Shown here: one piece after another, positions 45,014-52,929 of the stretch
Position numbering within the stretch: the first letter of the stretch is position 1
How the letters are laid out: the number at the start of each line of letters is the position of its first letter
Assembly (NCBI RefSeq): GCF_000374525.1
Contig: NZ_KB894570.1
Coordinates: 434,001-498,000, forward strand
Reading direction: 5' to 3'
Origin: Amorphus coralli DSM 19760
GTDB taxonomy: Bacteria; Pseudomonadota; Alphaproteobacteria; Rhizobiales; Amorphaceae
DNA length: 64,000 bases
Position numbers and translations under genes: made by a program
The notes under the pieces: generated by a model
Databases searched by the model: none
Told to the model about the DNA's origin: nothing
Seen by the model: the letters and a program-made list of their open reading frames with translations, nothing else

Positions 45014-45436
45014 ATGGCCCCGTCCGCCCTCCCCCGCCTCGGCGTCAGCGTTGCCTGCTGGCGGGGCGATCGCGTGCTCCTTGTAGAGCGTGGCAAGGAC
45101 CCGCTGCGCGGACTGTGGAGCTTGCCAGGAGGCAGCGTCGAACCCGGGGAGCCCGTACGGGCGGCCGCACTCCGGGAGTTGCAGGAGGAAACCGGCATCT
45201 CGGCCGAGATCGGCGGAATCGTCGAGGTTCTCGATGTCATCCGCCGCGATGAATCGGGACATCCCACGGTGCATTTCGCGATCGCGGTCTTTGCCGCGCG
45301 TCACCTGGCGGGAGAGGCTGTCGCGGCCGACGATGCGGCGGACGCTCGTTGGTGCCTGCCGGACGAGATCGACACGCTGCCGACCACGGATGGGCTGGCT
45401 GACATCGTGGACCGCAGCCGCGGGATGCTCGGCTAG
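45014..45436 (+). CDS. Nudix hydrolase
   Basis: A 140-residue Nudix protein with a complete box: GGSVEPGEPVRAAALRELQE followed by ETGI, matching G-x5-E-x7-REUxEExGU. It probably hydrolyses a nucleoside diphosphate derivative, possibly an ADP-ribose or oxidised nucleotide; the substrate is not visible. The ATG at 45014 has GGAAG just upstream. Its TAG stop (45434-45436) overlaps the TAG of the LysE gene on the other strand. Confidence 0.88.
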   Translation: MAPSALPRLGVSVACWRGDRVLLVERGKDPLRGLWSLPGGSVEPGEPVRAAALRELQEETGISAEIGGIVEVLDVIRRDESGHPTVHFAIAVFAARHLAGEAVAADDAADARWCLPDEIDTLPTTDGLADIVDRSRGMLG

Positions 45437-46077
45437 AGCAGGCCTACGTAGATCAGTCCCTGACGCACCAGAATCACGCCGCCGAAGGTGATAAGCAGAC
45501 CGCCAGCGAACCAATTCACCCGCTCCAGCCAATGATCGTCCAGATGGTCGCGCAGCTTGGCAACGAGCGCGCAGATCATCAGCCACCACAAAAAGCAGCC
45601 GCCGAGCACCCCGAGGACAAGCTCGCCGGCGCCCAGCCAATCGCCCGGCTCCGGCGCCCAGTCGCCGAGTGCGCTGAACAGGGCAAGAAAGCCGAGGAGC
45701 GCCCCGGGGTTCGTGATGGTGAGGGCGAAGCCGCCGGCCATGCCGGAGAAGATGCCGCCGCTGCGCTCGGAATAGTTCGGATTGAAATGCGGGTGGCTGA
45801 GCACGATTCGCAGCCCGAAAAGGATCAGAAAGACGCCGCCGACAAGCTGGATCGTGCGGGCGTGGCCCTCGAAGAAATCGCCCACGGCAGACAGGCCGAA
45901 GGCGGCGGCGGTGGCGAACATGCCGTCCGCGACCACGGACCCGATGGCAGCCACCATCCCGGCCAGAAAGCCGTGACGAAAGACCCGCTGCATGGTCATC
46001 ACGTTGACCGGACCGACGGGGGCGGCAGCGAGGAAACCAATCGCGACGCCCAACAGCACCATGCCGAGCTCGCTCAC
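45433..46077 (-). CDS. LysE family translocator
   Basis: A 214-residue inner-membrane exporter with about six hydrophobic helices. GFLAAAPVGPVNVMTMQR is the LysE/RhtB signature at the first helix, followed by GFLAGMVAAIGSVVADGMFA and ITNPGALLGFLALFS. Members export amino acids or related metabolites. The GTG at 46077 is tentative; an ATG at 46062 is also possible and neither has a strong ribosome binding site. Confidence 0.85.
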   Translation of the reverse strand: MSELGMVLLGVAIGFLAAAPVGPVNVMTMQRVFRHGFLAGMVAAIGSVVADGMFATAAAFGLSAVGDFFEGHARTIQLVGGVFLILFGLRIVLSHPHFNPNYSERSGGIFSGMAGGFALTITNPGALLGFLALFSALGDWAPEPGDWLGAGELVLGVLGGCFLWWLMICALVAKLRDHLDDHWLERVNWFAGGLLITFGGVILVRQGLIYVGLL

Positions 46078-46163
46078 GATGTCCGGTGTCCCTTCTGGCG
46101 GGCAGGCTGATGCAAATTCATCACTGACAGACAACGACCCGGCTGAAGTCGGGTTTCAATCGT

Positions 46164-46201
46164 GCTTGGAACTAGCGGCTTGGAACCTGCTACGCTAGCA
46201 G
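46164..46201. promoter_or_regulatory. Direct repeat and small hairpin in a divergent control region
   Basis: GCTTGGAAC occurs at 46164-46172 and again at 46178-46186 (14-base step). It is followed at once by CTGCTA-CGC-TAGCAG (46187-46201), a perfect six-base inverted repeat. The region lies between the divergent LysE and periplasmic protein genes, 31 bases before the latter. It may be a regulator site; no standard promoter is clear. Confidence 0.35.
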
Positions 46202-46232
46202 AAACCGGGTTTCGTATCGGGGAGACACGGGC

Positions 46233-46985
46233 ATGGTCGGCAGGATCTGGACGGGAATGGCGGGCATAGTCCTCGCGTTCTCCTCTGCGTCGGCTGCGCC
46301 GGCTCCGCTCTTCGGGGCCAGCGACAGCCTACCCGGACCGGTGGTGCATGGCATCGCTGCTCCGCAGCTCGATCCCGACGGCAATCCCGTCGGAGCGCCG
46401 CCCCTCGGCCCGTACGTTCCCTTCAAGCAAGGGCCGGACCAAATCGAGGACCCGTTCGCTCCAATCACCGCCCCCAACGGCGAAGAAACCGCGCCAGCGG
46501 CCGGGTCGGATGCCGTGGCGGGGCCCGAGATCCACTATGGCGAGGCCGACCTGCCGCACGCGGTTGCGCGGATGCGCCGCGTCCTCATGGAGGCCGCCAA
46601 GAGCGGCGACGTGGAAGAACTGGTCGGTGTGTTTCAGCAGAACGAAATGCCGCCAAGCCTCGGCTACGAGCGCTACGACGATCCCGCGGCCTTTCTGAAA
46701 GACCAGTCCGGCGATCCGGAGGGCCGGGAGATCCTGGCCCTGCTCCTGGAAATCCTGGAGGCCGGCTGGGTGCACGTCGACGAGGGCAGCGCGCAGGAGA
46801 TGTACATCTGGCCCTATTTCGACCAGTGGCCGCTCGATGGTCTGTCGCCCAGCCAGGAGGTCGAACTCTACCGCATCCTGACGGCCGGCGACGTGGCGGA
46901 GATGCGCCGCTACGGCGAGTACATCTTCTACCGGGTCGGCATCGGCCCGGATGGCACGCTGCACTATTTCATGCCGAGCCCCTGA
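46233..46985 (+). CDS. Conserved periplasmic protein of unknown function
   Basis: A 250-residue protein with a signal peptide (RIWTGMAGIVLAFSSASAAPA; cleavage probably after about residue 22). A proline-rich linker (about 30-90) precedes a C-terminal domain of 150 residues with YGEADLPHAVARMRRVLMEA, WPYFDQWPLDGLSPSQEVEL and FYRVGIGPDGTLHYF. I recall the WPYF..PL..L.P.Q pattern from conserved hypothetical proteins of Hyphomicrobiales, but no function is known. The ATG follows a GGGGAGA. Confidence 0.7.
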   Translation: MVGRIWTGMAGIVLAFSSASAAPAPLFGASDSLPGPVVHGIAAPQLDPDGNPVGAPPLGPYVPFKQGPDQIEDPFAPITAPNGEETAPAAGSDAVAGPEIHYGEADLPHAVARMRRVLMEAAKSGDVEELVGVFQQNEMPPSLGYERYDDPAAFLKDQSGDPEGREILALLLEILEAGWVHVDEGSAQEMYIWPYFDQWPLDGLSPSQEVELYRILTAGDVAEMRRYGEYIFYRVGIGPDGTLHYFMPSP

Positions 46986-47019
46986 GAGCCGCCTGGCCCC
47001 GGACTGCTCAGAGCGCCCC

Positions 47020-48360
47020 TCACCCGGAGTGCGGCAGGGCCTCGACGAAGCCGATCGGCGCGCCCTGCCCCGGACTGACCAACTCGCCCTGCCACATCAC
47101 GCGGATACCGCGCACGATGGTGCCAACCGGCCAGCCGGTGACGGTCTTGCCGTCATAGGGGCTCCATCCGGCCTTGGTGGCGATCCAGTCGTTGGTGATG
47201 GTTTCGCGCCGTTTCAGGTCGACGATGGTGAAATCGGCGTCGTAGCCGAGCGCGATGCGCCCCTTGCGGGACATGCCGAAGATGCGCTGCGGGCCTGCGC
47301 TGGTGAGGTCGACGAACCGCTCCAGCGAAAGCCGGCCCTGCGCGACGTGATCCAGCATCACCGGCACCAGCGTCTGCACGCCGGGCATGCCGGACGGAGA
47401 CGCCGGATAGGCGGCGGTCTTTTCTTCAAGCGTATGCGGGGCATGGTCGGAGCCCAGCACGTCGACAAGGCCGTCGCGCACCGCCTGCCAGATGCGCTCG
47501 CGATGGCTGGAATCGCGGACCGGCGGGTTCATCTGCATCAGCGAGCCCAGCCGTTCGCTGTCCTCGTCGATGGCGAGCGTCAGGTGGTTCGGCGTGACCT
47601 CCAGCGTCGCCACGTCCTTGTGGTCGACGAGATAGTCCATCTCCTCCGCGGTGGAGATGTGCAGGACATGCACCCGGCGCCCCGCCTTGCGGGCTGCCCC
47701 CACCAGCCGGCGGGTGGCCAGGAGCGCCGCCTCGGGGTCGCGCCAGACCGGATGCGAGGTCGGGTCGCCCTCGACCCGCAGATCCTTGCGTTCGCGCAGG
47801 CGCGGCTCGTCCTCGGCGTGGACGGCGCAGCGCCGCGAGATCGCGCGCATCACCCTGTCCAGCGTCGGATCGTCCTCCACCAGAAGCGTGCCGGTCGACG
47901 ACCCCATGAAGATCTTGATGCCGGCGGCTCCCGGACGCTTTTCCAGGCCCGGCAGCGCGTCGATGTTCTCCGCCGTGGCCCCGACCCAGAAGGCGAAGTC
48001 GCACGACATCCGCCCGGTCGCCCGGTCGATCTTGTCGGCAAGGGTTTCGACCGTGGTGGTGGTCGGCGCAGTGTTCGGCATTTCGAAGACACCGGTGACG
48101 CCGCCCAGCACCGCGGCGCGCGCGCCGGTCTCCAGGTCTTCCTTGTGCTCCAGACCCGGCTCGCGGAAGTGGACCTGGCTGTCGACAACGCCGGGGAGAA
48201 TGTGGAGGCCGCGACAGTCGATGGTTTCGGAGGCGACGGCCCCACTGAGGGCGCCGATCGCCGCGATGCGCCCGTCGCGGACGCCGATATCCGCCTCTTC
48301 GCGCCCGTTCGGGGTCACCACGGTCGCGCCGGTGAACACGGTGTCGAAGGATCCCGCCAT
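47020..48360 (-). CDS. Dihydroorotase-like amidohydrolase with altered HxH motif
   Basis: A 446-residue amidohydrolase closest to type I dihydroorotases (PyrC), which cyclise carbamoyl-aspartate in pyrimidine synthesis. Most metal-site elements are present: the carbamylated-type Lys149 (AAGIKIFMG), His181 (AVHAEDE), His231/His234 (HVLHIS) and Asp305 (LGSDHAPH). The normal HxH of the first strand is QxH instead (Gln62, His64 in DSQVHFREPG), so one metal ligand is missing. I recall this form in other Hyphomicrobiales. It may be a mononuclear dihydroorotase or a related hydrolase. No other pyr genes are nearby. Confidence 0.8.
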   Translation of the reverse strand: MAGSFDTVFTGATVVTPNGREEADIGVRDGRIAAIGALSGAVASETIDCRGLHILPGVVDSQVHFREPGLEHKEDLETGARAAVLGGVTGVFEMPNTAPTTTTVETLADKIDRATGRMSCDFAFWVGATAENIDALPGLEKRPGAAGIKIFMGSSTGTLLVEDDPTLDRVMRAISRRCAVHAEDEPRLRERKDLRVEGDPTSHPVWRDPEAALLATRRLVGAARKAGRRVHVLHISTAEEMDYLVDHKDVATLEVTPNHLTLAIDEDSERLGSLMQMNPPVRDSSHRERIWQAVRDGLVDVLGSDHAPHTLEEKTAAYPASPSGMPGVQTLVPVMLDHVAQGRLSLERFVDLTSAGPQRIFGMSRKGRIALGYDADFTIVDLKRRETITNDWIATKAGWSPYDGKTVTGWPVGTIVRGIRVMWQGELVSPGQGAPIGFVEALPHSG

Positions 48361-48398
48361 GGTTCTGCCTGTTCTGCTCCGGTTCCGATTCAGCCGGG

Positions 48399-48426
48399 CT
48401 TATAGCATGATGGCAGCAAGGTTCAC
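48399..48426 (-). promoter_or_regulatory. Candidate promoter of the dihydroorotase-like gene
   Basis: On the minus strand GTGAAC (48421-48426) and TATAAG (48399-48404) are separated by 16 bases, resembling -35 and -10 elements. The start codon is at 48360, giving a leader of roughly 30 bases. The rest of the 252-base divergent gap up to the YgfZ gene shows nothing I can name. Confidence 0.35.
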
Positions 48427-48612
48427 GTCCGCCCGTTTCGATTCGCCGCCCGCACCGCAGACTTGCCGACGGGCGCTGCTCACCCCACTTCCGCCCGCAA
48501 CGGAAAACGGGCGCGAGCGGGTTTCGACGATGGATCGGGCGCGTTGTGTGGATCGACCGCACGGGTTGCGGCGCACGCCGGTCCGGGCGGGAAGATCGCG
48601 AAGGAGCATCCG

Positions 48613-49503
48613 ATGTCGGGTCAATACATCTCGGAGCTCGACGATCGGGCGGTCGTTCGGGTCGCCGGTGCGGATGCGCGCACCTTTCTCCACAACCTTC
48701 TGACCGCCGACCTGGAACGTCTCGTGGATGGCGAGGCGCGCTACGGCGCACTGCTAACGCCACAAGGCAAGGTGCTCGTCGACGGGTTCGTCATGCCGCA
48801 GCAGGACGGCTTCCTGATCGACGTTCCGCGCGCCTCCGCGCCGGAATTCCTGAAGCGGCTGCAGGTCTACAAGCTCCGCGCCAAGGCCGAGATTTCCGAC
48901 GTGACCGGCGATTACCGGGTCTACGCAATCTGGGGGACCGAAGCCGCCCCGATGCTGCCGGGTGTCGTGGTGCGTGATCCGCGCCTGGCCGCCCTCGGAT
49001 TCCGGGCGCTTGTGCCGCGCGCGACGACCGTGGCCGGCGCTCACGTCTCAGGCTACACCCGCACCGGCCCGGCCGCCTACCACGCCCACCGGATCGCGAA
49101 CGGCATCCCGGAATCCGGCCGCGACTTCGCGCTTGGCGACACCTTTCCCCACGACGCCGACATGGATCAGCTCTCTGGCGTGGACTTTGCCAAGGGCTGC
49201 TATGTCGGCCAGGAAGTCGTCTCGCGCATGCATCACCGCGGGACCGCCCGGCGCCGGATCGTGATGGTGCGGGGAGCCGAGACGCTTCCGCCGCCCGGCG
49301 CGCAGATCATCGCAGGCGATCGCCCGATCGGGACACTTGGTTCAACGGCGGGTCAGACCGGACTTGCCCTGGTCCGCCTCGACCGAGCCAAGGCCGCGAT
49401 GGATGCGGGCCAGACCATCTCCGCCGACGGCCACCCGATCACCCTGTCGCTGCCCGACTGGGCCGGCTTCGGCTGGCCCGAAGTGCAGCCGAGTTCGGCG
49501 TGA
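48613..49503 (+). CDS. ygfZ: YgfZ/GcvT-like folate-binding Fe-S protein
   Basis: A 296-residue protein of the YgfZ/Iba57 family. The signature KGCYVGQEVVSRMHHRG with its conserved cysteine is at about residues 196-212, and FLHNLLTADLERL and YGALLTPQGKVLVDGFV are in the N-terminal part. YgfZ uses folate and supports repair or assembly of some iron-sulfur enzymes. An AAGGAG seven bases before the ATG supports the start. The HD-domain gene follows after 15 bases. Confidence 0.9.
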   Translation: MSGQYISELDDRAVVRVAGADARTFLHNLLTADLERLVDGEARYGALLTPQGKVLVDGFVMPQQDGFLIDVPRASAPEFLKRLQVYKLRAKAEISDVTGDYRVYAIWGTEAAPMLPGVVVRDPRLAALGFRALVPRATTVAGAHVSGYTRTGPAAYHAHRIANGIPESGRDFALGDTFPHDADMDQLSGVDFAKGCYVGQEVVSRMHHRGTARRRIVMVRGAETLPPPGAQIIAGDRPIGTLGSTAGQTGLALVRLDRAKAAMDAGQTISADGHPITLSLPDWAGFGWPEVQPSSA

Positions 49504-49518
49504 GGCAGACCGGCCGAC

Positions 49519-50148
49519 ATGGTTGACGTCCCCGGTGCACCGCCTCGGGCCTGGCAGCGGATGCTGTCCGGCCGCCGTCTCGATCTGCTCGACCCGTCCC
49601 CGCTCGATATCGAGATCGAGGACATTGCCCACGGCCTCGCCCGCGTCGCGCGCTGGAACGGGCAGACGATCGGCGATCACCCCTACTCCGTCGCCCAGCA
49701 CTCGCTGCTGGTCGAGCATATCGCCATTCGGCTCGAGCCGAGCCTGCGTCCGGAAGACTCCATGTCGGTGCTGCTGCACGACGCTCCCGAATATGTCGTC
49801 GGCGACCTGATTTCGCCGTTCAAGGCGGTGCTGGGTGGGAACTACAAGGACATCGAGCACAGGCTGCTGGCAGCCATCCGGCTGCGCTACTCGCTTCCCG
49901 CGGCTCCGACCGACGCGCTGACGGGGCTCATCAAGAAGGCCGACCGGATCGCCGCGCGGTTCGAGGCGACCGAGCTCGCCGGGTTCGAGGAGAGCGAGGC
50001 ACGGCGCTATTTCGGCACTCTGGGTCGGTTCAGGCCGACGCGGGAGATCGAGGCGTTCCTGGTGCCGTGGCCAACGGAAACCGCACAGACCCGATTCCGG
50101 GAGCGCTTCCTGATGCACGAACGCTCCCGGCCGGCGCCGTTTCTCTGA
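49519..50148 (+). CDS. HD-domain phosphohydrolase, YfbR-like
   Basis: A 209-residue HD protein. The metal ligands are His61 (YSVAQHSLLV), His87-Asp88 (LLHDAPEYVVGD) and Asp142 (IKKADRIAARFE). VARWNGQTIG and the DLISPFKAVL segment resemble YfbR-type 5'-nucleotidases and related phosphohydrolases. Substrate unknown. It follows ygfZ closely and is probably co-transcribed. Confidence 0.87.
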   Translation: MVDVPGAPPRAWQRMLSGRRLDLLDPSPLDIEIEDIAHGLARVARWNGQTIGDHPYSVAQHSLLVEHIAIRLEPSLRPEDSMSVLLHDAPEYVVGDLISPFKAVLGGNYKDIEHRLLAAIRLRYSLPAAPTDALTGLIKKADRIAARFEATELAGFEESEARRYFGTLGRFRPTREIEAFLVPWPTETAQTRFRERFLMHERSRPAPFL

Positions 50149-50253
50149 CGTATAAGGCGATGGTTATCGCCTACAGGAACACTTCCTGCGCGCTGTGGAC
50201 TACGATGGCTGGCTGCTTTCTTTTCGCTGCGCGCCAACACGGACCAACCGCTC

Positions 50254-50760
50254 ATGATCTACGTGACTTCGCTGGCCCGACTTCACGAAACCGTCGAGCG
50301 TTCCGGCGCCCGTCACCTGGTGACGCTGATCAACGAGGGCAGCCAGGTCATTCGCCCCGCGGCGATCCCGCAGAAGAACCACCTTTTCCTCGGCTTCAAC
50401 GACATCACAGCTCCCATGGACGGCATGACACTGCCGGCCGCCACCCACGTGGACGCGTTCATCTCGTTCCTGGAAGAATGGGACCGGGCGACGCCGCTCG
50501 TCATCCACTGCTTTGCCGGAATCAGCCGCTCGACCGCGGCCGGTTTCATCGCGGCCTGCGCGCTTCAGCCGAACCGCGACGAGCACGAGATCGCATGGGA
50601 GATCCGCGGGGCCTCGCCCTCGGCCACGCCCAATGCGCTCCTGATCAAGCTTGCTGACGAAAGACTGGGCCGCGAGGGACGGATGTCGGCGGCCGCCAAG
50701 GCAATCGGACGCGGAGCGGATGCCTACGAGGGGGAGCCCTTCCTCATCGCCATCGACTGA
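50254..50760 (+). CDS. Tyrosine-phosphatase-like protein
   Basis: A 168-residue protein with the phosphatase loop HCFAGISRST (His85, Cys86, Arg92), the HCx5R motif of cysteine phosphatases. The upstream HLFLGFNDITAP segment could hold the general acid, as in dual-specificity phosphatases. The short length and the motif fit a group of bacterial proteins annotated as protein tyrosine phosphatases with unknown targets. Its last 37 bases overlap the 3' end of the marR-type gene on the other strand. Confidence 0.82.
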   Translation: MIYVTSLARLHETVERSGARHLVTLINEGSQVIRPAAIPQKNHLFLGFNDITAPMDGMTLPAATHVDAFISFLEEWDRATPLVIHCFAGISRSTAAGFIAACALQPNRDEHEIAWEIRGASPSATPNALLIKLADERLGREGRMSAAAKAIGRGADAYEGEPFLIAID

Positions 50761-51224
50761 GCGAGCGATGCACCCCCGTCGCACGGCGTCTCGCCGAGGC
50801 TGAGACCCGTTTCCAGGTCACCCAACAACTCCCAAAGCTGGTTGCGCCGCTCCGTCCCGAGCGAGCGGCCGATTGCGCACTCCACCTTCTGCCAGGACGG
50901 TATGGCCCTCTTGTAGGCCTTCTCGCCGGCCTCCGTGAGGATCAGCCGCCGTTCCCTCCGGTCGGCAACCTCGCTGTCGGCCACCCAGCCAAGCGCCTGC
51001 ATCCGGTCGACGGTGCGCGACAAGGTCGTGCGGTCCGTGGCGAGCCGTTCCGCGATGGCCGACAGGGTCTGCGCCGATGACCGGCCGAGCTCGGCCATGA
51101 CCGAAAACTGGACGATGGACACGCCGCTGTCTGCCATTGCGGTCTCATAGGCCTGGCTGACCCGTCGCGCGGCCTTGCGAAGCCGGAAGGCGGTGCAGGC
51201 CAGTTGCCGATTTCCGTCGCTCAC
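50724..51224 (-). CDS. MarR-family transcriptional regulator
   Basis: A 166-residue winged-helix protein. RRVSQAYETAMADSGVSIVQ leads into the DNA-binding helices SAQTLSAIAERLATDRTTLS and the wing DSEVADRRERRLILTEAGEK. The GTG at 51224 is preferred because AGGAG lies eight bases upstream; a GTG at 51254 would add ten residues. It is divergent from a PaaI-like thioesterase gene across a 120-base gap that has a GCCGGACA/TGTCCGGC inverted pair, a likely target. Confidence 0.88.
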   Translation of the reverse strand: MSDGNRQLACTAFRLRKAARRVSQAYETAMADSGVSIVQFSVMAELGRSSAQTLSAIAERLATDRTTLSRTVDRMQALGWVADSEVADRRERRLILTEAGEKAYKRAIPSWQKVECAIGRSLGTERRNQLWELLGDLETGLSLGETPCDGGASLAQSMAMRKGSPS

Positions 51225-51259
51225 CTCTACCACTCCTGTCGGTCTCGCGCACACATCTT

Positions 51260-51336
51260 GCCGGACAGCCTCCGGCTCTCGTTGCGCGGCGTGGCCCCCT
51301 CCGACAATATAGGTGCCGCAACAACTAATGTCCGGC
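51260..51336. promoter_or_regulatory. Split inverted repeat between the MarR and thioesterase genes
   Basis: GCCGGACA (51260-51267) and its reverse complement TGTCCGGC (51329-51336) lie 61 bases apart, one near each divergent start. The second ends eight bases before the thioesterase ATG. The AT-rich segment ACAATATA between them is a likely promoter core. Two half sites bound by one regulator is an inference. Confidence 0.35.
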
Positions 51337-51344
51337 TAACGCTC

Positions 51345-51842
51345 ATGGATGCGATGTCGCGCACGGCGCACTTTCCCGGGGGCATCGGTCCCCTGCCCCT
51401 TGCGGAGTTGGCCGGGCTGACGGGCCTCGAACAGCTTCAGCGCATCGTCGACGGGCGCTTTCCCGCGCCCCCGATGGCGGCGCATCTCGATTTCTGGCTG
51501 GTCGCCGTGGCCGAGGGAATGGCGCGCTTCGAAGGACAACCGCGTGCCGACTTCTGCAACCCGCTCGGCACCATCCATGGAGGTTGGGCCGCCACACTGC
51601 TGGATTCGGCGCTTGCCTGCGCCGTCCACACGACGCTTGCGGCCGGCGAAGCCTACACGACGCTCGAGATCAAGGTGAACATGGTCCGTCCGATTTTCGA
51701 CACGAGCGGACCGCTGAGCGCCGAAGGCACAGTGGTTCACCGCGGCAAGCGCACCGCCACGTCCGAAGCACGCCTGGAAGACGCGGCGGGCCGCGTCTTC
51801 GCGCACGGCTCCACCACCTGTCTGATCATACCGGTCGGCTGA
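51345..51842 (+). CDS. PaaI-like hotdog-fold thioesterase
   Basis: A 165-residue hotdog protein. NPLGTIHGGWAATLLDSALA carries the active-site pattern of the PaaI/4HBT group, followed by YTTLEIKVNMVRPI and a C-terminal strand region. It probably hydrolyses an aryl- or acyl-CoA thioester. It is divergent from the MarR gene and likely regulated by it. Its 3' end faces the convergent acuI gene at a ten-base gap. Confidence 0.87.
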   Translation: MDAMSRTAHFPGGIGPLPLAELAGLTGLEQLQRIVDGRFPAPPMAAHLDFWLVAVAEGMARFEGQPRADFCNPLGTIHGGWAATLLDSALACAVHTTLAAGEAYTTLEIKVNMVRPIFDTSGPLSAEGTVVHRGKRTATSEARLEDAAGRVFAHGSTTCLIIPVG

Positions 51843-51851
51843 GCCGAACCC

Positions 51852-52850
51852 TTAGCCGATGTCGACGATTAGCCGTCCCCGGACACGACCGGCGAGGATC
51901 TCGTCGGCCATCGGGATGATTTCGTCGAAGCCGATGGTCGAGGACAGCCGCGTCAGGCGATCGCGGTCGAGATCGCGCACCAGCCGCTCGTAGGCCTCGA
52001 TCCGCAAACGCTTCGGTGCCATGACGGAATCGATGCCGAGGAGCGACACGCCGCGCAGGATGAACGGCGCCACCGAGCCGGGCAGATCCATGCCACCGGC
52101 CAGACCGCAGGCTGCCACGGCCCCGCCATAGCGGATCATCGACAGCACGTTCGCCAGCGTCTCCGAGCCCACCGTGTCAACGGCCCCGGCCCAGCGCTCC
52201 TTGGCAATGGGCCTGGCGGCTCCCTGAAGCTCGCTGCGCTCGATGACCTCGCTCGCACCCAGCTCCTTGAGGTACGCCTCTTCCTGTTCCTTGCGGCCAG
52301 TGGAGGCGACCACCTCGTAGCCAAGCCGCGCCAGCAGGGCGACGGCAACAGAGCCAACACCGCCCACGGCGCCGGTCACGAGCACGGGGCCGCGGTCGGG
52401 CGTGATGCCGTGACGTTCGAGCGCGATAACGCAGAGCATGGCGGTGTAGCCGGCCGTTCCGATGGCCATGGCCTCGTGGCCGGTCAGATCGGAAGGTCGG
52501 GCAATCAGCCAGTCGGACTTCACCCGCGCGTAACCCGCAAAGCCGCCCATGTGCGTCTCGCCAACGCCGAACCCGTTGAGCAGCACCTTGTCGCCGGTCT
52601 CGAACTCGGCCACGTCGGACGAAACGACCTCACCGGTGAAATCGATGCCCGGGATCATCGGAAAGCGGCGCACGACGGGGCTCTTGCCGGTGACCGCGAG
52701 GCCGTCCTTGTAGTTGATCGTCGACTGCTCGACGCGGACGGTGACGTCGCCGTCCATCAGGTCGTCGAGCCCGATCTCGCGGACCTCGGCCGGATTCTGC
52801 CGTTTCGCGTCCTCTTCCTTGGTGATCCAGATCGCCTTGAACCGTTCCAT
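51852..52850 (-). CDS. acuI: Acrylyl-CoA reductase family zinc-free alcohol dehydrogenase
   Basis: A 332-residue medium-chain dehydrogenase of the YhdH/AcuI group, which reduces acryloyl-CoA to propionyl-CoA with NADPH. STINYKDGLAVTGKSPVVRR, MIPGIDFTGEVVSS, GTAGYTAMLCV, VTGAVGGVGSVAVALL and DSVMAPKRLR are typical. The zinc-binding residues of alcohol dehydrogenases are absent, as expected. AcuI protects against acrylate made from DMSP or 3-hydroxypropionate. The DmdC-like acyl-CoA dehydrogenase elsewhere in the window is compatible with such metabolism, but the two genes are not linked. Confidence 0.88.
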   Translation of the reverse strand: MERFKAIWITKEEDAKRQNPAEVREIGLDDLMDGDVTVRVEQSTINYKDGLAVTGKSPVVRRFPMIPGIDFTGEVVSSDVAEFETGDKVLLNGFGVGETHMGGFAGYARVKSDWLIARPSDLTGHEAMAIGTAGYTAMLCVIALERHGITPDRGPVLVTGAVGGVGSVAVALLARLGYEVVASTGRKEQEEAYLKELGASEVIERSELQGAARPIAKERWAGAVDTVGSETLANVLSMIRYGGAVAACGLAGGMDLPGSVAPFILRGVSLLGIDSVMAPKRLRIEAYERLVRDLDRDRLTRLSSTIGFDEIIPMADEILAGRVRGRLIVDIG

Positions 52851-52929
52851 GCGCGCCTCCTGTCCGGGGTCTCGACCGCGTGTGCCCCTCCCGGTGTGAA
52901 CGGCGAAATGGTTCGGCGCAAGCCCGGTG

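Noticed and set aside
46164-46201. EcfG-type stress promoter based on the GGAAC blocks
   Set aside because: No CGTT-like -10 element occurs at 16-18 bases after either GGAAC.
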